48,388 bases of DNA, taken from positions 1 through 48,388 of the forward strand of contig CAKRON010000009.1 of assembly GCA_934373455.1 (NCBI GenBank), written 5' to 3'. The position numbers and the translations under genes were made by a program. This document shows, piece after piece, positions 7,703-15,437 of the stretch; positions within the stretch are counted from its first letter, which is position 1; every line of letters starts with the position of its first letter. Below the pieces are notes generated by a model that saw only the letters and a list, made by a program, of their open reading frames with translations, was not told where the DNA came from and made no database searches. The DNA comes from an uncultured Marvinbryantia sp. (GTDB lineage: Bacteria > Bacillota > Clostridia > Lachnospirales > Lachnospiraceae).

Positions 7703-9661
7703 ATGGCAAAGAAAAAACATTCTGCATTAGGCGTAGCAGTAGCAGCGGCAGCAGGTGCAGCCGTTCTTGCATCAAAGAATCGTAAAGAAAAAGAAGAAGT
7801 AAAAGTTCATGCAGATCCAAATTACCGCAATACAGAGCGCGGTAAACAGGAGAAAAACAGCAAAGGTATTTATTATACAAATGGAAACTATGAGGCATTT
7901 GCCCGTCCGGAAAAACCAGAATGTGTGGATGAGAAACATGCATATCTGGTAGGCAGTGGTCTGGCATCACTGGCAGCAGCCTGCTTCCTGGTGAGAGATG
8001 CACAGATGCCTGGGGATCATATTCATATTTTAGAATCCATGGATATTGCAGGCGGCGCATGTGACGGTATTTTTGATCCGACCAGAGGCTATATCATGAG
8101 AGGCGGTCGAGAGATGGAAAACCATTTTGAATGTCTGTGGGATCTGTTTCACAGCATTCCGTCGTTGGAAAAGCCGGGTGCATCCGTATTGGACGAATAT
8201 TACTGGCTGAATAAACATGATCCGAACTACTCCCTTTGTCGTGCAACCGTAAAACAGGGACAGGATGCCCATACAGATGGAAAGTTTAATTTAAGCCAGA
8301 AAGGCTGTATGGAAATCATGAAATTATTCTTTACCAAAGATGAAGACCTGTATGATAAAACCATTGAAGACGTATTTGATGAAGAGGTACTGAACTCTAC
8401 ATTCTGGTTATACTGGAGAACAATGTTTGCATTTGAAAATTGGCACAGCGCTCTTGAAATGAAGCTGTATATTCAGCGTTTCATTCATCATATTGGCGGT
8501 CTTCCTGATTTCAGCGCACTGAAGTTTACAAAATACAACCAGTATGAATCACTGATTCTCCCAATGAAAAAATATCTGGAAGATGCCGGCGTGGAATTTT
8601 GTTTCAACACGGAAGTAACGAATGTATTATTTGATATTAAAGCTGGCAAAAAAGTAGCAACAGAGATTGAATGTAAGGTAAAAGGAAAAGAAGAAAAGAT
8701 TCTGCTGACAGAAAATGATATGGTATTTGTCACAAATGGAAGTTGTACAGAGGGAACAATTTACGGCGATCAGAACCATGCACCAAATGGTGATGCAGAG
8801 GTGCGGACAAGTGGCTGCTGGAATTTGTGGAAGAATATTGCAAAGCAGGATCCATCTTTTGGACATCCTGAGAAATTCTGTTCCAATATTCAGAAAACCA
8901 ACTGGGAATCAGCAACGATTACCACATTGGATGACAAGATCATTCCTTATATCACCAATATTTGTAAGAGAGATCCTAAGAGCGGTAAAGTGGTAACAGG
9001 TGGTATTGTCAGCTGTCAGGATTCTAAATGGCTGCTGAGCTGGACCATTAACCGTCAGGGACAGTTCAAGGATCAGGATAAAGACAAAGTCTGCGTATGG
9101 GTATATAGCCTGTTTACCGATGTACCAGGCGACTATATCAAGAAACCAATGAAAGATTGTACCGGTAAAGAAATTACAGAAGAATGGCTGTATCATCTGG
9201 GCGTTCCGACAGACCAGATCGAAGAACTGGCAGAGCACAGTGCAGTTTGCGTACCAACCATGATGCCATACATTACAGCATTCTTCATGCCAAGAGCAAA
9301 AGGTGACAGACCTGACGTTATTCCGGATGGATGTGTCAATTTTGCATTTCTGGGACAGTTTGCAGAAACACCAAGAGATACGATCTTCACTACAGAATAT
9401 TCGGTGCGTACTGCAATGGAAGCCGTATATGGACTGCTGGGTGTAGACCGAGGCGTGCCGGAAGTATGGGGCAGCGTATACGACGTCAGAGAACTCTTAG
9501 ATGCCAGCGTAAAACTGATGGATGGAGTGTCACCACTTGAAATACCATTGCCGGGTCCACTGAATTTGGTGAAAAAACCATTGCTGAAAGCAGTGAAAGG
9601 AACAGTGATAGAAAAAGTTTTAAGAGATCATAATGTAATTAAAGATTATATGATGAAATAA
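7703..9661 (+). CDS. ohyA: Oleate hydratase (fatty acid double-bond hydratase)
   Basis: A 652-residue FAD-dependent oleate hydratase (EC 4.2.1.53), which adds water to cis-9 double bonds of unsaturated fatty acids such as oleate to give 10-hydroxy acids. The dinucleotide-binding motif is VGSGLASLAAACFL (about 83-96), followed by the family signature MRGGREMENHFECLWDLF and later WLLSWTINRQGQFKDQ. Length fits the family (about 590-650). An Ala-rich hydrophobic stretch at residues 9-24 precedes the enzyme proper and may help membrane association. The frame opens at a GTG at 7691, but the ATG at 7703 after GGAAAGGTGG is preferred. In gut bacteria the enzyme is thought to detoxify unsaturated fatty acids. 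Confidence 0.95.
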   Translation: MAKKKHSALGVAVAAAAGAAVLASKNRKEKEEVKVHADPNYRNTERGKQEKNSKGIYYTNGNYEAFARPEKPECVDEKHAYLVGSGLASLAAACFLVRDAQMPGDHIHILESMDIAGGACDGIFDPTRGYIMRGGREMENHFECLWDLFHSIPSLEKPGASVLDEYYWLNKHDPNYSLCRATVKQGQDAHTDGKFNLSQKGCMEIMKLFFTKDEDLYDKTIEDVFDEEVLNSTFWLYWRTMFAFENWHSALEMKLYIQRFIHHIGGLPDFSALKFTKYNQYESLILPMKKYLEDAGVEFCFNTEVTNVLFDIKAGKKVATEIECKVKGKEEKILLTENDMVFVTNGSCTEGTIYGDQNHAPNGDAEVRTSGCWNLWKNIAKQDPSFGHPEKFCSNIQKTNWESATITTLDDKIIPYITNICKRDPKSGKVVTGGIVSCQDSKWLLSWTINRQGQFKDQDKDKVCVWVYSLFTDVPGDYIKKPMKDCTGKEITEEWLYHLGVPTDQIEELAEHSAVCVPTMMPYITAFFMPRAKGDRPDVIPDGCVNFAFLGQFAETPRDTIFTTEYSVRTAMEAVYGLLGVDRGVPEVWGSVYDVRELLDASVKLMDGVSPLEIPLPGPLNLVKKPLLKAVKGTVIEKVLRDHNVIKDYMMK

Positions 9662-9665
9662 AAGA

Positions 9666-9690
9666 TCAGGGGAGCTGTCAGCTCCCCTGA
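9666..9690. terminator. Bidirectional terminator, oleate hydratase / antitoxin
   Basis: TCAGGGGAGC (9666-9675) pairs perfectly with GCTCCCCTGA (9681-9690) around a five-base loop. It lies between convergent genes. The T tail is weak on both strands. Confidence 0.75.
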
Positions 9691-9706
9691 ATTTCGTGAT
9701 ATGGAA

Positions 9707-9979
9707 TTATTTAGATATGGTTAGCTTTAAGCCAAGAGGCTGTAAAAGTTTTAATAATGTAGTAAGATTTGGGGTAGTCTGAAAAGTTTCAATGCGTGCA
9801 ACAGAAGACTGAGGAATACCACAAAGGGCAGCAAGATCTCGTTGACTCAAACCAAGTTCGTTTCGCTGCTTAATAATTTCACTGATAATAGCGGCCTGTT
9901 CTTCTATATATGCAAGATCTTTTGCTAATGAAGGGTCGCTCGATTTTACATGTTGTTTATACATATCTAATGTTTTCAT
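9707..9979 (-). CDS. XRE-family antitoxin (HigA-like)
   Basis: A 90-residue helix-turn-helix protein. The HTH is about residues 38-66 (RNELGLSQRDLAALCGIPQ, then SSVARIETFQTTPNLTTL). It is encoded after the toxin gene and overlaps it by 4 bases, so the pair is co-translated. In this toxin-first arrangement (HigBA type) the antitoxin neutralises the RelE-fold ribonuclease and represses the operon through its HTH. Candidate operator dyads lie upstream of the toxin gene. Confidence 0.9.
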   Translation of the reverse strand: MKTLDMYKQHVKSSDPSLAKDLAYIEEQAAIISEIIKQRNELGLSQRDLAALCGIPQSSVARIETFQTTPNLTTLLKLLQPLGLKLTISK

Positions 9980-10350
9980 AGTATAGAATGCTCCTTTCTG
10001 GCTAGAAAATCATCTCGTTCTGATTTTGCTTTGAGTATTTCACGTTTTGGCGTTTTCAGACTCTTTTTTCGAAAACAGTGAAGTAGAACAAAACTATTGT
10101 TATCACAAAATAAATAGAAAATGCGATTATTTCCTGGGCGTAATTCCCATATATTTTCTTCGATGTGCTTTGTTATGTTTTTGGGAAGATGGGTTCCGTT
10201 ATTTTTCAGAAGTTCCATGTATAGAAGTATTTGATTGTACTGTATACGTGCATCTTTACTATTAACGGATTTACATCTTAATTTTTCAAGAAAATCCCAT
10301 ATTTCGGATTCTCCATTTTCTTTTTCATAGAATATGATATTGTATGCCAT
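9976..10350 (-). CDS. RelE/HigB-type toxin (phage-derived Gp49-like family)
   Basis: A 124-residue toxin of the RelE/ParE superfamily. The typical motif order is present: an N-terminal strand (YNIIFYEKENGESEIWDFL), the central HIEENIWELRPGNNRIFYLF, and the C-terminal FVLLHCFRKKSLKTPKREI with the basic residues expected at the mRNase active site. It is the first gene of a two-gene operon with the XRE antitoxin. The likely action is ribosome-dependent mRNA cleavage. The pair sits beside recombination-scarred DNA, as is common for mobile stability modules. Confidence 0.9.
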   Translation of the reverse strand: MAYNIIFYEKENGESEIWDFLEKLRCKSVNSKDARIQYNQILLYMELLKNNGTHLPKNITKHIEENIWELRPGNNRIFYLFCDNNSFVLLHCFRKKSLKTPKREILKAKSERDDFLARKEHSIL

Positions 10351-10365
10351 ATGGTCTCCAATCTT

Positions 10366-10427
10366 CTTATATCATATCCTGAGAATATAATAGCATAAAA
10401 GCTATCAAAAAATCAAGAAGATATAAG
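10366..10427 (-). promoter_or_regulatory. Toxin-antitoxin promoter and candidate operators
   Basis: On the reverse strand TTGATT (plus 10411-10416), 18 bases, TATTAT (plus 10387-10392). Two dyads surround it: CTTATATC (10366-10373) with GATATAAG (10420-10427), and TAGC (10391-10394) with GCTA (10401-10404) over the spacer. These are plausible antitoxin binding sites for autoregulation. Confidence 0.5.
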
Positions 10428-10552
10428 TCTAAGTAGTATGTTTGGTTGCGTAAAAATAATAAGGAAAATAGCGACAGAATACTTCGCTATAATGAAATGT
10501 TTATAAGAATATATCACATATAAAATGAAATAGCAACAAAAAGTTTGAAAAT
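10428..10552. other. AT-rich spacer without a recognised feature
   Basis: This is the remainder of the roughly 240-base gap between the toxin gene promoter and the chimeric pseudogene. I see no open frame, dyad or promoter that I would defend. Confidence 0.4.
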
Positions 10553-10577
10553 GAATGGGGGCATTAAGCTCCCATTC
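10553..10577 (-). terminator. Terminator-like hairpin behind the chimeric pseudogene
   Basis: GAATGGGGGC (10553-10562) pairs with GCTCCCATTC (10568-10577) with one imperfect pair. The intact cytidylate-kinase-like gene has an equivalent hairpin at 22283-22308, so the terminator came with the duplicated 3' segment. Confidence 0.65.
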
Positions 10578-10589
10578 AAATTATGTAAA

Positions 10590-11234
10590 TTAATACAGCT
10601 GGGAAATAATATCCACGCATTTATCAATGCCCAGTGTGCCGCTGTCCAAACATACATCGTAATGTGCGGCATCGCCCCATTTACGGTCGGTGTAGAACTG
10701 ATAATAAGCTGCTCTTCGTTTATCTTTGTCTTTCAGACGTTTTTCAGATGGGACATCAGTTTCCCCGTATACTTTTACGATGCGTTCAGCACGTTTTTCA
10801 AAGTCTGCATGAATGAAGACCTTCAGACTGTCGGCATATTCTTCCTTTTCCAGAATGGCATCGGCACAGCGACCTACGATGACACAGCTTTCTTTTTGTG
10901 CAATCTCCCGGATAATATTAGTCTGAATGATCCACAGTCTGTCCTGATTACTCATTCCATTAGCATAACGAGCAACAAAGGCATTAGCAAGCCAACCTCC
11001 TGGAATGGCATATTCACTGCCTTCTTTCATTAGTTTCCTGCGGTATTCGGTATCAGTGGCAATGCGTTTCAGATCATCCATGCGATTTTCATTGATTAAT
11101 TTTTGCATTAGATTTTCCACTGCTGCTTCACCACGTTCCATGCCACGTGTTTCTCCAATCTGTTCGCTTTGTTTTGTCAGTCTTTCCAGTCTTTCCAGTC
11201 TTTCTGATGCTAGTTCCAGAACCTTTGAATCTGT
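10590..11234 (-). pseudogene. Chimera: Rpn-nuclease tail fused to cytidylate-kinase-like C-terminal part
   Basis: The frame is open from 11234 (after an in-frame TAA) to 10590. Its first part (KVLELASERLERL ... RMDDLKRIATDTEYRRKLM) matches the C terminus of the intact Rpn protein encoded at 23345-24256. From KEGSEYAIPGGWLANAF onward it is nearly identical to residues 52-196 of the intact cytidylate-kinase-like protein encoded at 22344-22934. The join is near base 11028. The kinase P-loop is absent, so no kinase activity is expected. Upstream, a promoter and ribosome-site leader like that of the intact Rpn gene remains, but most of the Rpn coding part is deleted. A 9-base repeat within the tail gives LERLERL. 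An ATG at 11141 could give a 183-residue protein, but I judge it a remnant. Confidence 0.85.
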
Positions 11235-11341
11235 TTATAAATTCAGGTGTTATCTTTTGTAAGGTATGTAATGTTTATAATGTTTAGTTTTCTCCTTTGC
11301 ACTTATCATAACACAAAAAAGAGAAGGGGTGTAGAAATGAT
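11235..11341 (-). promoter_or_regulatory. Leader of the chimera, homologous to the leader of the intact Rpn gene
   Basis: Read on the reverse strand this holds ATGATAA, AAAGGAG, then ATTACATACCTTACAAAAG. The same blocks in the same order occur at 23204-23300 before the intact Rpn gene (ATTACATACTTTACAAAAG). The match ends at AACAGATTCAAA, where the coding deletion begins. Both copies can encode a short peptide frame (LHTLQKI), which may once have been a leader ORF. Confidence 0.6.
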
Positions 11342-11959
11342 TTAAACATTATGGCTGTTTCTCTTTTCTGATTCCTCAACGCATCTCCGATAAAATGTAA
11401 CATGATTCATATCGAGAAGCGCAGAGGCTTTTCGTGTAGAGATTTCTCCATTTTTCCATTTCTGGTAATAAACGTAGAAGTCATCCGGGACAGCTTTTTT
11501 GTTTCGACCGAATCTGGTACCTCTGGATTTCGCAAGAGCGATCCCTTCGGCCTGCCGTTGATGGATAAAGGCTCTTTCTGTTTCAGCAACATAAGCAAGA
11601 ATCTGTAATACCAGATCTGATATAAAAAGGCCGGTCAGATCTTCAGGGGAAGAGGCTGTGTTTAACAGAGGCATGTCAATTACCTGAATATCAGCACCGA
11701 TTTCCCGTGTGATATATCTCCATTGTTCTAATATTTCTGCATAATTTCTCCCAAGACGGTCAATACTTTTGATAATTACAATATCCCCTTTTTTCAGCTT
11801 CTTTATCATTTTCAGATAGGAAGGTCTTTCAAAATTTTTCCCGGACATGATGTCCAGAAAAATATTACTTTTATTGACAGACAGTTCTTTTAGCGCGGCA
11901 TATTGCCGCTCAGGATTCTGATCTTTACTGGAAACCCTGATATAGCCGTATTTTTTCAT
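11342..11959 (-). CDS. Serine recombinase (resolvase/DNA invertase family)
   Basis: A 205-residue small serine recombinase. The catalytic domain begins YGYIRVSSKDQNPERQ, placing the nucleophile Ser at residue 10, with conserved IKSIDRLGRNYAEI arginines near residues 67-71. The long E helix (AYVAETERAFIHQRQAEGI) leads to a C-terminal helix-turn-helix (STRKASALLDMNHVTFYRRC). This is the size of Tn3-type resolvases and Hin/Gin invertases rather than large integrases. No transposase is nearby. It is transcribed away from a 15-bp inverted repeat lying 40-140 bases upstream of its start, so its likely job is to act on those sites; resolvase or invertase cannot be told apart by sequence alone. Confidence 0.93.
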   Translation of the reverse strand: MKKYGYIRVSSKDQNPERQYAALKELSVNKSNIFLDIMSGKNFERPSYLKMIKKLKKGDIVIIKSIDRLGRNYAEILEQWRYITREIGADIQVIDMPLLNTASSPEDLTGLFISDLVLQILAYVAETERAFIHQRQAEGIALAKSRGTRFGRNKKAVPDDFYVYYQKWKNGEISTRKASALLDMNHVTFYRRCVEESEKRNSHNV

Positions 11960-12000
11960 TTTTTATATTCCTCCGTTATTATTGTACCAGTAACAAATGG

Positions 12001-12029
12001 TAGACTTTTTGAAACAGATATCATATAAT
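12001..12029 (+). promoter_or_regulatory. Promoter candidate for the kinase/phosphatase/VWA operon
   Basis: TAGACT (12001-12006) is followed after 17 bases by a perfect TATAAT (12024-12029). Five bases of the -35 lie in the left inverted-repeat arm, and the -10 lies inside the segment between the arms. Inversion of that segment would replace the -10 by TACACA at the same spacing (3 of 6 consensus positions), so the present orientation would be ON. Confidence 0.55.
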
Positions 12030-12096
12030 GAATTCGGAATCAGAGATTGTATTTTTATACACAAAAAATGTGTATTATTTGTGTTTCAAAAAGTCT
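12002..12096. repeat. Perfect 15-bp inverted repeat flanking a possible invertible promoter
   Basis: AGACTTTTTGAAACA (12002-12016) and its exact reverse complement TGTTTCAAAAAGTCT (12082-12096) enclose 65 bp. The right arm is part of a 28-bp imperfect palindrome ending in TTTTGGAAACAG (12099-12110), and the left arm has a weaker outer partner (GTAACAAAT). That is the layout of a dimer-binding site for a small serine recombinase, in two inverted copies. Between the arms a second palindrome ATACACA (12057-12063) / TGTGTAT (12069-12075) may bind a regulator. I infer a DNA inversion site used by the adjacent recombinase; recombinase-binding subsites without inversion are the alternative. Confidence 0.65.
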
Positions 12097-12139
12097 GATT
12101 TTGGAAACAGTCAGAAAATAGAAGAGAAGAGGACGAGAG

Positions 12140-12913
12140 ATGAAGAATAGAAAAGTAAAAGCATTTTTAACAGCAATGGTAATCGGAAGTCTTGTAGTTA
12201 GCAGTTCTGTATATACCTGTGCACAGGCAGAGACGGAAACAGAAACACAGGCAACAGCAGAAGATACGAAGAAAATACTGGTAGATCCAATTATGGGCTG
12301 TTGGGGAGTTGATTCTAATACGGATGTAGATCTTTTTGGAGCAGATGGAAAAGTGTATGAGAAAACAGCGGGAGCCTACGAGGAAATCGGAGAATACTCT
12401 TATACGGATGGGGTTATGACGATGACAATGACAGCAGTAGCTGATGGTGAAGAACCGGTTACGATAGAGGGTAAACTCGTTCCTTATGATGCTTCAAAAC
12501 TGGATATTGAGTACACAGAAGATGACTTTTATCAGGATCAGATGATGGAACTGACGGTGTATTTGTCAGATGATGATCCAATGAATACAACAACTACAAC
12601 TCAGACAAGTTACGGTGTGAAGTATAGAAATCAGGAAGATTTTATTATGAAAACACTTGGAGGCTATACATGGGATACAGGATCAGGTGATTTACAGGTA
12701 GACGAAGATGGTTCTATAACACTGACGACCTTGACGGATACGATGACCGGCAAATTAGAGACAGATGATGGAGAAGTATTTAATTTTACATGGGATGGAA
12801 AAGATCCGATTCCGTATATCTATGCAGGTGTATCAGAGAATGGTCTTACTTTTATAAAGGCTGCAGATACGTCTCAGACAATTGTGCTTTCCAATGGAAG
12901 AAAAACGGAGTAA
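12140..12913 (+). CDS. Secreted protein of unknown function (first gene of the VWA/kinase operon)
   Basis: A 257-residue protein with a clear signal peptide (basic MKNRKVK, hydrophobic 9-25, cleavage likely after CAQA) and a Thr/Glu-rich start of the mature chain. There is no lipobox. The mature part reads like two copies of a small beta-strand domain: GCWGVDSNTDVDLFGADG... and GGYTWDTGSGDLQVDEDG..., a pattern seen in lipocalin-like or GTW-type extracellular domains. It is acidic and Thr-rich. GAGGACGAGAG precedes the ATG. A hairpin after it may reduce read-through, so it could be the most strongly expressed product of the operon. I do not recognise a named family. Confidence 0.8.
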   Translation: MKNRKVKAFLTAMVIGSLVVSSSVYTCAQAETETETQATAEDTKKILVDPIMGCWGVDSNTDVDLFGADGKVYEKTAGAYEEIGEYSYTDGVMTMTMTAVADGEEPVTIEGKLVPYDASKLDIEYTEDDFYQDQMMELTVYLSDDDPMNTTTTTQTSYGVKYRNQEDFIMKTLGGYTWDTGSGDLQVDEDGSITLTTLTDTMTGKLETDDGEVFNFTWDGKDPIPYIYAGVSENGLTFIKAADTSQTIVLSNGRKTE

Positions 12914-12934
12914 TTCAAGAAAGATATAACAGGA

Positions 12935-12966
12935 ACAGGTCTTTTTCATTATGGAAAGAGACCTGT
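12935..12966 (+). terminator. Hairpin between operon genes 1 and 2, possible attenuator
   Basis: ACAGGTCT (12935-12942) pairs with AGACCTGT (12959-12966), with further TTTTC/GAAA pairing inside. There is no T run behind it, so it looks like a partial terminator or an mRNA-stabilising end for the first gene rather than a full stop. Confidence 0.5.
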
Positions 12967-12982
12967 TTGTGCAGGGAGAAGT

Positions 12983-14314
12983 ATGGAGAAAGATGAAAAA
13001 CAATGGAGATGTCCGTATTGCGACGGCCTAAATGACTGGCAGGATCAGGTGTGCCAGATCTGTGGAGATGGAACCAGGCCGGATAGAAAGGACTCAAGAA
13101 CAGAGAGTAAAAGACCAAATTCAGAGCCGGTAAAGGCCAAAGTGACGGAATCGAAAAAGGCAGAACAGTGGCAGGAACAGTCCAGTCAAGAAACGGTGAG
13201 AGCAAAAACACTGGAGAGGAAGCAGCCAGAGCAAGAGTCGGTAAGAAGCAAAGCACCGGAAGTGGAGCAGCCAAAACCAGGGCCAGCGAAAGCAAAAGAG
13301 CCGGAAAAAAAGAAGCATACAGGTTGGATGGCGCTGGGGCTTGCCGTAGTTTTAGCAGTAGGATATTTTGGATATCAGTATATAGGAAAGGGAAGCTTGA
13401 ATACCGATACCGGCACAAAGCAGAACGTAGAGGACGTAAGTGGACAATCGTTGGTATCACAGGTTGATTTTGACCTTCTGGAAAACTGCCCGAATGATGT
13501 GAACACAACAGAAGGAGAAAAATGGCTGCAGGAACATGGATATGAGATTACTAGTGAGATAACAAGTCATACCATTAATGAAGGAAAGACAGACTGGACC
13601 ATTTCCTATCCGGGCGGATCAGCAAGCGGAATACAGCTCCGTTATACGATCACAACGCAGAAATGCCAGGATCTGGCTTCATTGTATCAGCAGTTGGAAG
13701 ATTGGATGAAAGAGGATGGTTTCACAGAAATCTGTGCATCTACTTCCGAGGAGGAACTGTCTGGAGGATTTGGCACATCTGTATTATCTGTATTATCCAT
13801 CTGGCAGAGCCCGAAAGGAACACGGTATGATCTCTGGAGTAATGGAGAAACGTTGTCTCTTGTAAGAGAATTCGATGGAGAATACTTTGAAGGTACGAGT
13901 GAGAATTACGAAAGACAGGAATATGATTTAGCACAGGCGAAAAATCAGGTAAAGTTTGACAGACTAGTGAATATTGATATACGAGAATTCCTTAGCAATT
14001 CAGATTGGTTTGATCAGTTCCGAAGCGAATATGACCCGGAACATGAAGTGGTACTTGGCTGGATGAAAGACAGCGTGGATGTCGGCTTTTATTATGAAGC
14101 TTCAAACAAGGCAGAGATATTGAAGTACCTGATGGATGGTTTGTCAGATGCATTGCAACAGGCAGGATCAGAGGGAAAGATACAATGTGAAGTAGATTCG
14201 GAGGAACTTGGTACTTATCGATATTATGTAGATACCGGTAAGAGTTTGATTTCGGTAGAATCACATTCCTATAATGGAACGATTACCATGCAAATCGGTG
14301 GCCCGACGGAGTAG
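12983..14314 (+). CDS. Zinc-finger membrane protein with large outer domain
   Basis: A 443-residue protein. Residues 8-27 fit the RanBP2-type zinc-finger pattern exactly: W8, C10, C13, N17, C24, C27 (WRCPYCDGLNDWQDQVCQIC). A charged Lys/Glu/Pro-rich linker covers 31-112, one transmembrane helix 114-133 (WMALGLAVVLAVGYFGYQY), and about 310 residues then lie outside the membrane. The orientation finger-in, bulk-out follows from the single helix and the basic linker. The outer part contains two segments that look like diverged repeats. The N terminus is closely similar to that of the last gene in the operon. It may couple an outside signal to the cytoplasmic kinase, phosphatase and VWA proteins. 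No family name recognised. Confidence 0.82.
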   Translation: MEKDEKQWRCPYCDGLNDWQDQVCQICGDGTRPDRKDSRTESKRPNSEPVKAKVTESKKAEQWQEQSSQETVRAKTLERKQPEQESVRSKAPEVEQPKPGPAKAKEPEKKKHTGWMALGLAVVLAVGYFGYQYIGKGSLNTDTGTKQNVEDVSGQSLVSQVDFDLLENCPNDVNTTEGEKWLQEHGYEITSEITSHTINEGKTDWTISYPGGSASGIQLRYTITTQKCQDLASLYQQLEDWMKEDGFTEICASTSEEELSGGFGTSVLSVLSIWQSPKGTRYDLWSNGETLSLVREFDGEYFEGTSENYERQEYDLAQAKNQVKFDRLVNIDIREFLSNSDWFDQFRSEYDPEHEVVLGWMKDSVDVGFYYEASNKAEILKYLMDGLSDALQQAGSEGKIQCEVDSEELGTYRYYVDTGKSLISVESHSYNGTITMQIGGPTE

Positions 14315-14318
14315 AAAT

Positions 14319-15437
14319 ATGGACTGGATGAAAATATTAAAAATAGTAGAAAAAGCATCCAAAGAAATGGAACGTGTATCGGAGAAAGAAGAGAATATAG
14401 ATTTCATTTTAGATGGTGACATAACTCCGGTTGAAAATGATATTCCAGAAAAAGAGGGAGTCTCAGAAAAAGAGAAAGTCCAGGGAAAAAAAGAAGAAGT
14501 AATGGATGAAATAGAACATACATTCATCATTTGCCGGGAACAGGTAGAAGAAAAAGGAGAAGACTTTTATCTGGCACAGAAAAATGCAGAATACCTTTTA
14601 CTGGGAGTTTTTGACGGATGTGGTGGAAGCGGTGCAAAAGTTTATCCTCAGTTTGATGGACAGACTGGAGCAAGAGTGGCGTCCAGAACGCTGGCAGAGG
14701 CTGTGAAAGAATGGTTCATGAATAGTGAGGTAAAAGAGAAGCCGGAACAGAATCTGCAGAAGATGATGGAACGGAAGCTAAAAGAATGTCAGAAAGAAGT
14801 ACAGTCCGGGCAGATGCTCCTTGGAAGTCTGAAGAAAGAATTTCCAAGTACCATGGCAGCGTTTCTGGTGCCGAAAGAAATGAACCAGGCAGATTTCTTC
14901 TGGTGCGGAGATTCCAGAGGATATGTGCTGGATGACACAGGCTTACATCAGGTGACGCTGGATGATGTGCCGATTACAGATGCTATGGAAAATCTCAGAG
15001 AAGACGCACCGATGACAAATGTAGCAAATGCGTCTGTTCCATTTACGGTACATAGAAAGAGTGCAAAACTGGAAAAGAAGTCGTTGATTCTTGCAGCAAC
15101 AGATGGATGTTTTGGTTATCTTCCATCGCCGATGGAATTTGAAAAACTTTTGCTTAAGACTATGGCAGAGTCAGAAAATATGCAGCAGTGGGAGTCAGAA
15201 CTGGAAAAAGAGATTCAGAAAGTAACCGGTGATGATTTCACACTTGCTATCTGGAGCGGTATGTTCGCCGATTACCAGAAAATGAAAGAGAACTTTCATA
15301 AGAGACATATGGATGTAGAGCAGCAATATCCGCTCTATGAAAAGGTCTCGGAAGAGCGCTTATTTCAGCAGTGGGAAGAATACAAAAAATCTTATGAAAG
15401 TTTGTGGGATGTCGGAGAAACAAAAGATGGAAATTAA
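14319..15437 (+). CDS. PP2C-type protein phosphatase
   Basis: A 372-residue soluble protein. An acidic N-terminal arm (1-65) precedes a PP2C-like domain of about 66-312. Metal-binding and fold motifs are present in order: GVFDGCGGSGAK (FDG at 98-100), FFWCGDSRGYVL (GDSR at 197-200), ILAATDGCFGYL (Asp262) and GDDFTLAIW (305-306, where the usual motif is DN). It should dephosphorylate Ser/Thr residues, probably those set by the kinase encoded next, whose start overlaps its end by 11 bases. The frame opens at 14274, but the ATG at 14319 comes 4 bases after the previous stop with GGAG upstream. Phosphatase, kinase and VWA side by side is the TerY-P triad layout. Confidence 0.88.
   Translation: MDWMKILKIVEKASKEMERVSEKEENIDFILDGDITPVENDIPEKEGVSEKEKVQGKKEEVMDEIEHTFIICREQVEEKGEDFYLAQKNAEYLLLGVFDGCGGSGAKVYPQFDGQTGARVASRTLAEAVKEWFMNSEVKEKPEQNLQKMMERKLKECQKEVQSGQMLLGSLKKEFPSTMAAFLVPKEMNQADFFWCGDSRGYVLDDTGLHQVTLDDVPITDAMENLREDAPMTNVANASVPFTVHRKSAKLEKKSLILAATDGCFGYLPSPMEFEKLLLKTMAESENMQQWESELEKEIQKVTGDDFTLAIWSGMFADYQKMKENFHKRHMDVEQQYPLYEKVSEERLFQQWEEYKKSYESLWDVGETKDGN

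Noticed and set aside
10545..11033. Plus-strand 162-codon frame over the chimeric pseudogene
   Set aside because: Antisense to a clearly homologous coding segment; a similar shadow frame occurs opposite the intact kinase-like gene (22563-22994).
11169..11210. Three 9-base repeats (TCTTTCCAG type)
   Set aside because: In-frame expansion within the Rpn-derived tail (LERLERL), explained by slippage in coding sequence.
12915..13508. Reverse-strand 197-codon frame opposite the zinc-finger gene
   Set aside because: Antisense shadow of a Lys/Glu-rich linker; Pro/Leu/Ser-rich composition and no start signal.
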